Of a stretch of DNA of 38,681 bases, positions 8,319 to 19,260 are shown piece after piece (positions within the stretch are counted from its first letter, which is position 1; every line of letters begins with the position of its first letter). Under the pieces are notes generated by a model, which worked only from the letters and a program-made list of their open reading frames with translations, ran no database searches and was not told where the DNA came from. The stretch is from NCBI RefSeq assembly GCF_000003605.2, contig NW_003106511.1, forward strand, positions 1 to 38,681. The letters are read 5' to 3'. The translations under genes and the position numbers were made by a program. Source of the stretch: Saccoglossus kowalevskii. Lineage: Eukaryota; Hemichordata; Enteropneusta; Harrimaniidae.

Positions 8319-10960
8319 CAGGGGGATTCGGTGCCAGTCTTGGAATATAGACAGGGGGATTCGGAGCCAGTCGTTGCATATAGACAGGGGAATTCGGTGC
8401 CAGTCTTGACATATAGACAGGGGGATTCGGTGCCAGTCGTTGCATATAGACAGGGGAATTCAGTGCCAGTCTTGGAATATAGACAGGGGTATTCGGTGCC
8501 AGTCGTTGCATATAGACAGGGGAATTCGGTGCCAGTCTTGGCAAATAGACAGGGGTATTCGGTGCCAGTCTTGGCATATAGACAGGGGGATTCGGTGCCA
8601 GTCTTGGTAAATAGACAGTGGGATTCGGTGCCAGTCGTTGCATATAGACAGGGGAATTCGGTGCCAGTCTTGGAATATAGACAGGGGGATTCGGTGCCAG
8701 TCGTTGCATATAGACAGGGGAATTCGGTGCCAGTCTTGACATATAGACAGGGGGATTCGGTGACAGTCGTTGCATATAGACAGGGGAATTCGGTGCCAGT
8801 TTTGGAATATAGACAGGGGTATTCGGTGCCAGTCGTTGCATATAGGCAGGGGAATTCGGTGCCAGTCTTGGCAAATAGACAGGGGTATTCGGTGCCAGTC
8901 TTGGCATATAGACAGGGGGATTCGGTGCCAGTCTTGGAATATAGACAGGGGGATTCGGAGCCAGTCGTTGCATATAGACAGGGGGATTCGGTGCCATTCT
9001 TGGAATATAGACAGGGGGATTCGGAGCCAGTCGTTGCATACAGACAGGGGGATTCGGTGCCAGTCATGGAATATAGACATTGGGATTCGGAGCCAGTCGT
9101 TGCATATAGACAGAGGAATTCGGTGCCAGTCTTGACATATAGACAGGGGGATTCGGTGCCAGTCGTTGCATATAGACACGGGAATTCGGTGCCAGTCTTG
9201 GAATATAGACAGGGGTATTCGGTGCCAGGCGTTGCATATAGACAGGGGAAATCGATGCCAGTCTTGGAATATAGACAGGGGATTTGGAGCCAGTCGTTGC
9301 ATATAGACAGGGGAATTCGGTGCCAGTCTTGACATATAGACAGGGAGATTCGGTGCCAGTCTTGGCATATAGACAGGGGAATTCGGTTCCAGTCTTGGCA
9401 TATAGACAGGGGGATTCGGAGCCAGTCGTTGCATATAGACAGGGGAATTCGGTGCCAGTCTTGACATATAGACAGGGGGATTCGTAGCCAGTCGTTGCAT
9501 ATATACAGGGGGATTCGGTGCCAGTCTTGACATATAGACAGGGAGATTCGGTGCCAGTCTTGGCATATAGACAGGGGGATTCGGTGCCAGTCTTGGAATA
9601 TAGGTAGGGGGATTTGGAGCCAGTCGTTGCATATAGACAGGGGGATTCGGTGCCAGTCTTGACATATAGACAGGGAGATTCGGTGCCAGTTTTGGCATAT
9701 AGACAGGGGGATTCGGTGCTAATCTTGACATATAGACAGGGTAATTCGGTGCCAGTCTTGACATATAGACAGGGGGATTCGGTGCCAGTCTTGACATATA
9801 GACAGGGGGTTCGGTGCCAGTCTTGGAATATAGACAGGGGAATTCGACGCCAGTCTTGGAATATAGACAGGGGAATTCGGTGCCAGTCTTGGAATATAGA
9901 CAGGGGGATTCGGTGCCAGTCTTGGAATATAGACAGGGGGATTCGGTGCCAGTCTTGGAATATATAGACAGGGGAATTCGGTGCCAGTCTTGACATATAG
10001 ACAGGGGGATTCGGTGCCAGTCGTTGCATATAGACAGCGGAATTCGGTGCCAGTCTTGGAATATAGACAGGGGTATTCGGCGCCAGGCGTTGCATATAGA
10101 CAGGGGAATCCGGTGCCAGTCTTGGCAAATAGACAGGGGTATTCGGTGCCAGTTTTGCCATATAGACAGGGGGATTCGATGCCAGTCGTTGCATATAGAC
10201 AGGGGGATTCGGTGCCAGTCTTGGAATATAGACAGGGGGATTCGGTGCCAGTCTTGGAATATAGACAGGGGATTCGGAGCCAGTCGTTGCATATAGACAG
10301 GGGAATTCGGTGCCAGTCTTGGCAAATAGACAGGGGGATTCAGTGCCAGTCGTTGCATATAGACATGGGAATTCGGTGCCAGTCTTGGAATATAGACAGG
10401 GGGATTCGGAGCCAGTTGTTGCATATAGACAGGGGGATTCGATGCCAGTCTTGGAATATAGACAGGGGGATTCGGAGCCAGTTGTTGCATATAGACAGGG
10501 GGATTCGATGCCAGTCTTGGAATATAGACAGGGGGATTCGGAGCCAGTCGTTGCATATAGACAGGGGGATTCGGTGCCAGTCTTGGAATATAGACAGGGG
10601 GATTCGGAGCCAGTCGTTGCATATAGACAGGGGAATTCGGTGCCAGTCTTGACATATAGACAGGGGGATTCGGTGCCAGTTGTTGCATATAGACAGGGGA
10701 ATTCGGTGCCAGTCTTGCAATATAGACAGGGGTATTCGGTGCCAGTCGTTGCATATAGACAGGGGAATTCTGTGCCAGTCTTGGCAAATAGACAGGGGTA
10801 TTCGGTGCCAGTCTTGGCATATAGACAGGGGGATACGGTGCCAGTCTTGGAATATAGACAGGAGGATTCGGAGCCAGTCATTGCATATAGACAGGGGGAT
10901 TCGGTGCCAGTCTTGGAATATAGACAGGGGGATTCGGAGCCAGTCGTTGCATATAGACAG
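8319..10960 (+). repeat. 2.5-kb higher-order unit, copy 2
   Basis: Matches 5812-8385 at offset 2507 up to about 10490, then at offset 2573, because this copy has one extra E/V dimer (66 bp) near 10430-10510. Its own variants include CAGTCATGG (about 9063), CGTAGCCAG (9484), TATAGGTAGG (about 9601), GTGCTAATC (9717), GACAGCGG (about 10034) and GACATGGG (about 10363). After about 10960 the two diverge. Direct adjacency of two near-identical 2.5-kb units indicates a recent unequal exchange. Confidence 0.9.
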
Positions 10961-11470
10961 GGGGATTCGGTACCAGTCTTGGAATATAGACAGGGGGATT
11001 CGGAGCCAGTCGTTGCATATAGGCAGGGGAATTCGGTGCCAGTCTTGACATATAGACAGGGGGATTCGGTGCCAGTCTTGGAATATAGACAGGGGGATTC
11101 GGTGCCAGTCTTGGAATATAGACAGGGGGATTCGGAGCCAGTCTTGGCATATAGACAGGGGGATTCGTTGCCAGTCTTGGAATATAGACATGGGGATTCG
11201 GAGCCAGTCGTTGCATATAGACAGGGGGATTCGGTGCCAGTCTTGGAATATAGACAGGGGATTCGGAGCCAGTCGTTGCATATAGACAGGGGAATTCGGT
11301 GCCAGTCTTGGCAAATAGACAGGGGGATTCGGTGCCAGTCGTTGCTTGTAGACAGGGGAATTCGGTGCCAGTCTTGGAATATATAGACAGGGGAATTCGG
11401 TGCCAGTCTTGACATATAGACAGGGGGATTCGGTGCCAGTCGTTGCATATAGACAGGGGAATTCGGTGCC
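10961..11470 (+). repeat. E/V dimer-rich satellite segment
   Basis: Alternating E (GGTGCC) and V (GGAGCC) monomers, with odd members: GGTACCAG (about 10970), TATAGGCAGG, GGAGCCAGTCTTGGC (about 11130, decoupling A16 from the V class), GATTCGTTGCC, GACATGGGG and GTTGCTTGTAGAC (about 11341). The last recurs near 12563. A 35-bp monomer lies at 11371. Confidence 0.75.
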
Positions 11471-11826
11471 AGTCTTGGAATATAGACAGGGGGATTCGGA
11501 GCCAGTCGTTGCATATAGACAGGGGAATTCGGTGCCAGTCTTGACATATAGACAGGGGGATTCGGTGCCAGTCGTTGCATATAGACAGGGGAATTCGGTG
11601 CCAGTCTTGGAATATAGACAGGGGTATTCGGTGCCAGTCGTTGCATATAGACAGGGGAATTCGGTGCCAGTCTTGGCAAATAGACAGGGGTATTCGGTGC
11701 CAGTCTTGGCATATAGACAGGGGGATTCGGTGCCAGTCTTGGAATATAGACAGGGGGATTCGGAGCCAGTCATTGCATATAGACAGGGGATTCGGTGCCA
11801 GTTTTGGAATATAGACAGGGGGATTC
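11471..11826 (+). repeat. Block present three times (13221-13576, 29361-29716)
   Basis: A complete eight-monomer module (T, V, E, T9-V, N, T9-A, E, V with A16), ending in GCCAGTCATTGC and a 32-bp CAGGGGATTCGG monomer. Offsets 1750 and 17890. The copy at 13.2 kb differs at GCCATTCG and TTCGTTGCC. The copy at 29.4 kb shares GTTTTGGAATATAG with this one. Confidence 0.82.
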
Positions 11827-13220
11827 GGAGCCAGTCGTTGCATATAGACAGGGGGATTCGGTACCAGTCTTGGAATATAGACAGGGGGATTCGGAGCCAG
11901 TCGTTGCATATAGACAGGGGAATTCGGTGCCTGTCTTGACATATAGACAGGGGGATTCGATGCCAGTCGTTGCATATAGACAGGGGAATTCAGTGCCAGT
12001 CTTGGAATATAGACAGGGGTATTCGGTGCCAGTCGTTGCATATAGACAGGGGGATTCGATGCCAGTCTTGGAATATATACAGGGGGATTCGGAGCCAGTC
12101 GTTGCATATAGACAGGGGGATTCGGTGCCAGTCTTGGAATATAGACAGGGGGATTCGGAGCCAGTCGTTGCATATAGACAGGGGAATTCGGTGCCAGTCT
12201 TGACATATAGACAGGGGGATTCGGTGCCAGTTGTTGCATATAGACAGGGGAATTCGGTGCCAGTCTTGCAATATAGACAGGGGTATTCGGTGCCAGTCAT
12301 TGCATATAGACAGGGGAATTCGGTGCCAGTCTTGACATATAGACAGGAGGATTCGGTGCCAGTCGTGGCATATAGACAGGGGAATTCGGTGCCAGTCTTG
12401 GAATATAGACAGGGGTATTCGGTGCCAGTCGTTGCATATAGACAGGCGAATTCGGTGCCAGTCTTGGTAAATAGACAGGGGTATTCGGTGCCAGTCTTGG
12501 CATATAGACAGGGGGATTCGGTGCCAGTCTTGGTAAATAGACAGGGGGATTCGGTGCCAGTCGTTGCTTGTAGACAGGGGGATTCGGTGCCAGTCTTGGA
12601 ATATATAGACAGGGGAATTCGGTGCCAGTCTTGACATATAGACAAGGGGATTCGGTGCCAGTCGTTGCATATAGACAGGGGAAATCGGTGCCAGTCTTTG
12701 AATATAGACAGGGGTATTCGGTGCCAGGCGTTGCATATAGACAGGGGAATTCGGTGCCAGTCTTGGAATATAGACAGGGGGATTCAGAGCCAGTCGTTGC
12801 ATATAGACAGGGGGATTCGATGCCAGTCTTGGAATATAGACAGGGGGATTCGGAGCCAGTCGTTGCATATAGACAGGGGGATTCGGTGCCAGTCTTGGAA
12901 TATAGACAGGGGGATTCGGAGCCAGTCGTTGCATATAGACAGGGGAATTCGGTGCCAGTCTTGACATATAGACAGGGGGATTCGGTGCCAGTCGTTGCAT
13001 ATAGACAGGGGAATTCGGTGCCAGTCTTGGAATATAGACAGGGGTATTCAGTGCTAGTCGTTGCATATAGACAGGGGGATTCGGTGCCAGTCTTGGCAAA
13101 TAGACAGAGGTATTCGGTGCCAGTCTTGGCATATAGACAGGGGGATTCGGTGCCAATCTTGGAATATAGACAGGGGGATTCGGAGCCAGTCGTTGCATAT
13201 AGACAGGGGGATTCGGTGCC
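11827..13220 (+). repeat. Segment of tandem eight-monomer modules and E/V dimers
   Basis: At least four partial or complete modules, separated by two to four E/V dimers. Notable monomers: GAATATATACAGG (about 12070), GTTGTTGC followed by TTGCAATATAG (about 12230-12270, also at 8107, 10680 and 30153), GTCGTGGCATATAG (about 12362), GACAGGCGAATTCGG (about 12445), TTGGTAAATAG twice, GTTGCTTGTAG (about 12563), CTTTGAATATAG (about 12697) and GTGCTAGTCG (about 13051). Confidence 0.75.
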
Positions 13221-13589
13221 AGTCTTGGAATATAGACAGGGGGATTCGGAGCCAGTCGTTGCATATAGACAGGGGAATTCGGTGCCAGTCTTGACATATA
13301 GACAGGGGGATTCGGTGCCATTCGTTGCATATAGACAGGGGAATTCGGTGCCAGTCTTGGAATATAGACAGGGGTATTCGGTGCCAGTCGTTGCATATAG
13401 ACAGGGGAATTCGTTGCCAGTCTTGGCAAATAGACAGGGGTATTCGGTGCCAGTCTTGGCATATAGACAGGGGGATTCGGTGCCAGTCTTGGAATATAGA
13501 CAGGGGGATTCGGAGCCAGTCATTGCATATAGACAGGGGATTCGGTGCCAGTCTTGGAATATAGACAGGGGGATTCGGTGCCAGTCGTT

Positions 13590-14281
13590 GCAATATAGAC
13601 AGGGGAATTCGGTGCCAGTCTTGGAATATAGACAGGGGAATTCGGTGCCAGTCTTGGAATACAGACAGGGGAATTCGGTGCCAGTCTTGGAATATAGACA
13701 GGGGGATTCGGTGCCAGTCTTGGCAAATAGACAGGGGGATTAAGTGCCAGTCTTGGCAAATAGACAGGGGAATTCGGTGCCAGTCTTAGCATATAGACAG
13801 GGGAATTCGGTGCCAGTCTTGGCAAATAGACAGGGGAATTCGATGCCAGTCTTGACATATAGACAGGGAGATTTGGTGCCAGTCTTGACATATAGACAGG
13901 GGGGTTCGGTGCCAGTCTTGGCATATAGACAGGGGGAATTCGGTGCCAGTCTTGGAATATAGACAGGGGGATTCGGTGCCAGTCTTGACATATAGACAGG
14001 GGATTCGGTGCCAGTCTTGGAATATAGACAGGGGGATTCGGTGCTAGTCTTGACATATTGACAGGGGGATTCGGTGCCAGTCTTGGAATATAGACAGGAG
14101 GATTCGGTGCCAGTCTTGGAATATAGACAGGGGTATTCGGTGCCAGTCGTTGCATATAGACAGGGGAATTCGGTGCCAGTCTTGGCATATAGATAGGGGG
14201 ATTCGGTGCCAGTCTTGGAATATAGACAGGGGGATTCGGAGCCAGTCGTTGCATATAGACAGGGGGATTCATTGCCAGTCT
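13590..14281 (+). repeat. 690-bp block with copy at 24742-25433
   Basis: Offset 11152, with no length change. Shared private variants: CAATATAGAC at the start, TTGGAATACAGAC, CTTAGCATATAG, GATTTGGTGCCAGTCTTGACA, a G6 tract before TTCGG, a GGGGGAATTCGG insertion, GTGCTAGTCTTGACATATTGAC, GGCATATAGATAGGGG and GATTCATTGCC. After GATTCATTGCCAGTCTTG the copies separate: E monomers here, a T monomer with GACCGGG there. Confidence 0.9.
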
Positions 14282-14441
14282 TGGAATATAGACAGGGGGA
14301 TTCGGTGCCAGTCTTGGAATATAGACAGGGGGATTCGGAGCCAGTCGTTGCATATAGACTGGGGGATTCGGTGCCAGTCTTGGAATATAGACAGGGGGAT
14401 TCGGAGCCAGTCGTTGCATATAGACAGGGGAATTCGCTGCC

Positions 14442-14890
14442 AGTCTTGGAATATAGACAGGGGTATTCGGTGCCAGTCGTTGCATATAGACAGGGGAATT
14501 CGGTGCCAGTCTTGGCAAATAGACAGGAGTATTCAGTGCCAGTCTTGGCATATAGACAGGGGGATTCGGTGCCAGTCTTGGAATATAGACAGGGGGATTC
14601 GGAGCCAGTCGTTGCATATAGACAACGGGATTCGGTGCCAGTCTTCACATATAGACAGGGGGATTCGGTGCCAGTCGTTGCATATAGACAGGGGAATTCG
14701 GTGCCAGTCTTGGCAAATAGACAGGGGTATACGTGCCAGTCTTGGCATATAGACAGGGGGATTCGGTGCCAGTCTTGTCAAATAGACAGGGGGATTTGGT
14801 GCCAGTTTTGGCATATAGACAGGGGAATTTGGTGCCAGTCTTGGAATATAGACAGGGGGATTCGGAGCCAGTCTTGGAATATAGAAAGGG
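14442..14890 (+). repeat. 450-bp block with copy at 35005-35453
   Basis: Offset 20563. Shared private variants: GACAGGAGTATTCAGTGCC, GACAACGGG, GTCTTCACATATAG, GGTATACGTGCC (a one-base loss) and TATAGAAAGGG. Differences include TTGTCAAATAG, GTTTTGGC and GAGCCAGTCTTGG in this copy. Confidence 0.87.
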
Positions 14891-15311
14891 AATTTGGAGC
14901 CAGTCGTTGCATATAGACAGGGGAATTCGGTGCCAGTCTTGACATATAGACAGGGAGATTCGGTGCCAGTCTTGGCATATAGACAGGGGAATTCGGTGCC
15001 AGTCTTTGCATATAGACAGGGGGATTCGGAGCCAGTCGTTGCATATAGACAGGGGAATTCGGTGCCAGTCTTGACATATAGACAGGGGGATTCGGAGCCA
15101 GTCGTTGCATATATACAGGGGGATTCGGTGCCAGTCTTGACATATAGACAGGGAGATTCGGTGCCAGTCTTGGCATATGGACAGGGGGATTCGGTGCTAG
15201 TCTTGGAATATAGACAGGGGGATTTGGTGCCAGTCTTGGCAAATAGACAGGGGGATTAAGTGCCAGTCTTGGCATTTAGACAGGGGGATTCGGTGCCAGT
15301 CTTGACATATA
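14884..15311 (+). repeat. Block shared with 3465-3892 and about 23826-24253
   Basis: Offset 11419 to 3465. It runs from GGGAATTTGGAGCC through T, A, A, V, T, V, the CATATATACAG monomer (15107), the ATATGGACAGG monomer, GTGCTAGTC and N, into the CATTTAG module. It carries its own CTTTGCATATAG (about 15004), a V/A hybrid. Confidence 0.83.
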
Positions 15312-16235
15312 GACCGGGAGATTCGGTGCCAGTCTTGGCATATAGAGAGGGGAATTCGGTGCCAGTCTTGGCATATAGACGGGGGGATTCGGAGCCAGTC
15401 GTTGCATATAGACAGGGGAATTCGGTGCCAGTCTTGGAATATATAGACAGGGTAATTCGGTGCCAGTCTTGGAATATAGACAGGGGGATTCGGTGCCAGT
15501 CTTGGCAAATAGACAGGGGGATTAAGTGCCAGTCTTGGTATTTAGACAGGGGGATTCGGTGCCAGTCTTGACATATAGACAGGAGAATTTGGTGCCAGTC
15601 TTGGCATATAGACAGGGGTATTCGGTGCCAGTCTTGGAATATAGATAGGGGGATTCGGTGCCAGTCTTGGAATATAGACAGGGGGATTCGGTGCCAGTCT
15701 TGGCAAATAGACAGGGGGATTAAATGCCAGTCTTGGCAAATAGACAGGGGAATTCGGTGCCAGTCTTAGCATATAGACAGGGGAATTCGGTGCCAGTCTT
15801 GGCAAATAGACAGGAGAATTCGATGCCAGTCTTGACATATAGACAGGGAGATTCGGTGCCAGTCTTGACATATAGACAGGGAGGTTCGGTGCCTGTCTTG
15901 ACATATAGACAGGGGATTCGGTGCCAGTCTTGGAATATAGACAGGAGGATTCGGTGCCAGTCTTGACATATAGACAGGGGTATTCGGTGCCAGTCTTGGA
16001 ATATAGACAGGAGGATTCGGTGCCAGTCTTGGAATATAGACAGGGGTATTCGGTGCCAGTCGTTGCATATAGACAGGGGAATTCGGTGCCAGTCTTGGCA
16101 TATAGACAGGGGGATTCGGTGCCAGTCTTGGAATATAGACAGGGGGATTCGGAGCCAGTCGTTGCATATAGACAGGGGGATTCATTGCCAGTCTTGGAAT
16201 ATAGACAGGGGGATTCGGTGCCAGTCTTGGAATAT
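15301..16235 (+). repeat. 935-bp block with copy at 25432-26366
   Basis: Offset 10131 (307 x 33). Shared: GACCGGGAG, TATAGAGAGGGG, GACGGGGGG, a 35-bp monomer with GACAGGGTAATTCGG, the variant CATTTAG module with GGTATTTAG, GATTAAATGCC, CTTAGCATATAG, GACAGGAGAATTCGATGCC, GGGAGGTTCGG, repeated GACAGGAGG and GATTCATTGCC. I see only a handful of differences, such as GAATTTGG at about 15587 and GCCTGTC at about 15891 in this copy. Confidence 0.9.
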
Positions 16236-16649
16236 AGACAGGGGGATTCGGAGCCAGTCGTTGCATATAGACAGGGGGATTCGGTGCCAGTCTTGGAATA
16301 TAGACAGGGGGATTCGGAGCCAGTCGTTGCATATAGACAGGGGAATTCGCTGCCAGTCTTGACATATAGACAGGGGGATTCGGTGCCAGTCTTGGCATAT
16401 AGACAGGGGTATTCGGTGCCAGTCTTGGAATATAGATAGGGGGATTCGGTGCCAGTCTTGGAATATAGACAGGGGGATTCGGTGCCATTCTTGGCAAATA
16501 GACAGGGGGATTAAGTGCCAGTCTTGGCAAATAGACAGGGGAATTCGGTGCCAGTCTTAGCATATAGACAGGGGAATTCGGTGCCAGTCTTGGCAAATAG
16601 ACAGGGGAATTCGATGCCAGTCTTGACATATAGACAGGGAGATTCGGTG
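16236..16649 (+). repeat. Satellite segment with partial CATTTAG module
   Basis: E/V dimers, then A and T9-E, the TAGATAGGGG monomer, CCATTCTTGGC, GATTAAGTGCC, N, CTTAGCATATAG, N and GATTCGATGCC-T. It is the module's distal half without the CATTTAG monomer itself, and matches 17640-17890. Confidence 0.75.
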
Positions 16650-17445
16650 CCAGTCTTGACATATAGACAGGGGAATTCGGTGCCAGTCTTGGCAAATAGA
16701 CAGGGGTATTCAGTGCCAGTCTTGGCATATAGACAGGGGGATTCGGTGCCAGTCTTGGAATATAGACAGGGGGATTCGGAGCCAGTCGTTGCATATAGAC
16801 AGGGGGATTCGGTGCCAGTCTTGACATATAGACAGGGGGATTCGGTGCCAGTCGTTGCATATAGACAGGGGAATTCGGTGCCAGTCTTGGAATATAGACA
16901 GGGGTATTCAGTGCCAGTCGTTGCATATAGACAGGGGAATTCGGTGCCAGACTTGGCAAATAGACAGGGGTATTCGGTGCCAGTCTTGGCATATAGACAG
17001 GGGGATTCGGTGCCAGTCTTGGAATATAGACAGGGGGATTCGGAGCCAGTCGTTGCATATAGACAGGGGGATTCGGTGCCAGTCTTGGAATATAGACAGG
17101 GGGATTCGGAGCCAGTCGTTGCATATAGACAGGGGGATTCGGTGCCAGTCTTGGAATATAGACAGGGGGATTCGGAGCCAGTCGTTGCATATAGACAGGG
17201 GAATTCGGTGCCAGTCTTGGAATATCGACAGGGGGATTCGGAGCCAGTCGTTGCATATAGACAGGGGGATTCGGTGCCAGTCTTGGAATACAGACAGGGG
17301 GATTCGGAGCCAGTCGTTGCATATAGACAGGGGGATTCGGTGCCAGTCTTGACATATAGACCGGGAGATTCGGTGCCAGTCTTGACATATAGACAGGGGA
17401 ATTCGGTGCCAGTCTTGGCATATAGACGGGGGGATTCGGAGCCAG
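16650..17445 (+). repeat. 796-bp block with copy at 28567-29362; five-step E/V dimer array
   Basis: Offset 11917. It starts with an eight-monomer module carrying GCCAGACTTGGC, followed from about 17020 to 17345 by alternating E and V monomers (66-bp dimer, about five times). The dimer run includes TATCGACAGG (about 17224) and TTGGAATACAGAC (about 17284) in both copies, then GACCGGG and GACGGGGG. Confidence 0.87.
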
Positions 17446-17469
17446 TCGTTGCATATAGACAGGGGAATT

Positions 17470-17892
17470 CGGTGCCAGTCTTGGAATATATAGACAGGGG
17501 AATTCGGTGCCAGTCTTGGAATATAGACAGGGGGATTCGGTGCCAGTCTTGGCAAATAGACAGGGGGATTAAGTGCCAGTCTTGGCATTTAGACAGGGGG
17601 ATTCGGTGCCAGTCTTGACATATAGACAGGAGAATTCGGTGCCAGTCTTGGCATATAGACAGGGGTATTCGGTGCCAGTCTTGGAATATAGATAGGGGGA
17701 TTCGGTGCCAGTCTTGGAATATAGACAGGGGGATTCGGTGCCATTCTTGGCAAATAGACAGGGGGATTAAGTGCCAGTCTTGGCAAATAGACAGGGGAAT
17801 TCGGTGCCAGTCTTAGCATATAGACAGGGGAATTCGGTGCCAGTCTTGGCAAATAGACAGGGGAATTCGATGCCAGTCTTGACATATAGACA
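17470..17892 (+). repeat. CATTTAG-module block with copy at 27899-28321
   Basis: Offset 10429. It has a 35-bp monomer, E, N, GATTAAGTGCC, CATTTAG, GACAGGAG, T9-E, TAGATAGG, E, CCATTCTTGGC, GATTAAGTGCC, N, a TAGCATATAG monomer (CTTAGC here, CATAGC there), N and GATTCGATGCC. Confidence 0.83.
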
Positions 17893-18169
17893 GGGGGATT
17901 CGGTGCCAGTCTTGGAATATAGACAGGGGGATTCGGAGCCAGTCGTTGCATATAGACAGGGGAATTCGGTGCCAGTCTTGACATATAGACAGGGGGATTC
18001 GGTGCCAGTCGTTGCATATAGACAGGGGAATTCGGTGCCAGTCTTGGAATATAGACAGGGGTATTTGGTGCCAGTCATTGCATATAGACAGGGGAATTCG
18101 GTGCCAGTCTTGGCAAATAGACAGGGGTATTCGGTGCAAGTCTTGGCATATAGACAGCGGGATTCGGTG
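17893..18169 (+). repeat. Eight-monomer module segment
   Basis: E, V(A16), T, V, E, T9-V (TATTTGGTGCCAGTCATTGC), N, T9-A (GTGCAAGTC), GACAGCGGG-E. Only repeat sequence is seen. Confidence 0.75.
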
Positions 18170-19260
18170 CCAGTCTTGGAATATAGACAGGGGGATTCGG
18201 AGCCAGTCGTTGCATATAGACAGGGGGATTCGGTGCCAGTCTTGGAATATAGACAGGGGGATTCGGAGCCAGTCGTTGCATATAGACAGGGGGATTCGGT
18301 GCCAGTCTTGGAATATAGACAGGGGGATTCGGTGCCAGTCTTGGAATATAGACAGGGGATTCAGAGCCAGTCGTTGCATATAGACAGGGGAATTCGGTGC
18401 CAGTCTTGACATATAGACAGGGAGATTCGGTGCCAGTCTTGGCATATAGACAGGGGAATTCGGTGCCAGTCTTGGCATATAGACAGGGCGATTCAGAGCC
18501 TGTCGTTGCATATAGACAGGGGAATTCGGTGCCAGTCTTGACGTATAGACAGGGGGATTCGGAGCCAGTCGTTGCATATATACAGGGGGATTCGGTGCCA
18601 GTCTTGACATATAGACAGGGAGATTCGGTGCCAGTCTTGGCATATAGACAGGGGGATTCGGTGCCAGTCTTGGAATATAGACAGGGGGATTCGGAGCCAG
18701 TCGTTGCATATGGACAGGGGGATTCGGTGCCAGTCTTGACATATAGACAGGGGGATTCGGTGCCAGTCTTGACATATAGACAGGGAGATTCGGTGCCAGT
18801 CTTGGCATATAGACAGGGGGATTCAGTGCCAGTCTTGACATATAGACAGGGGAATTCGGTGCCAGTCTTGACATATAGACAGGGGGATTCGGTGCCGGTC
18901 TTGACATATAGACAGGGGGATTCGGTGCCAGTCTTGACATATAGACAGGGGGATTCGGTGCCAGTCTTGACATATAGACAGGGAGATTCGGTGCCAGTCT
19001 TGGCATATAGACAGGGAGATTCGGTGCCAGTCATGACATATAGACAGGGGAATTCGGTGCCAGTCTTGACATATACACAGGGGGATTCGGTGCCGGTCTT
19101 GACATATAGACAGGGGGTTCGGTGCCAGTCTTGGAATATAGACAGGGGAATTCGGTGCCAGTCTTGGAATATAGACAGGGGTATTCGGTGCCAGTCGTTG
19201 CATATAGACACAGGAATTCGGTGCCAGTCTTGGCAAATAGACAGGGGTATTCGGTGCCAG
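18170..19260 (+). repeat. 1.1-kb block with diverged copy at 20939-22030
   Basis: Offset 2769. Both contain a CATATATACAG monomer (18574, 21343), a long T-class run (about 18720-19120) with GTGCCGGTC and a 32-bp GGGGGTTCGG monomer, then T9-V and GACACxGGAATTC. Unlike most other pairs this one shows many scattered differences (for example CAGTCATGACA, GGACAGG and GACACAGG here; ATAAACAGG, CATAAAGACACGGG and CCATTCTTGGC there), so it looks older. The region 34560-34970 is a third relative. Confidence 0.78.

Noticed and set aside
3857-9067. 1,736-codon open frame on the minus strand as a giant repeat protein
   Set aside because: Its peptide passes through all three minus phases of the same 33-bp unit. 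There is no non-repeat start or end domain, and all three minus phases are open by composition alone.
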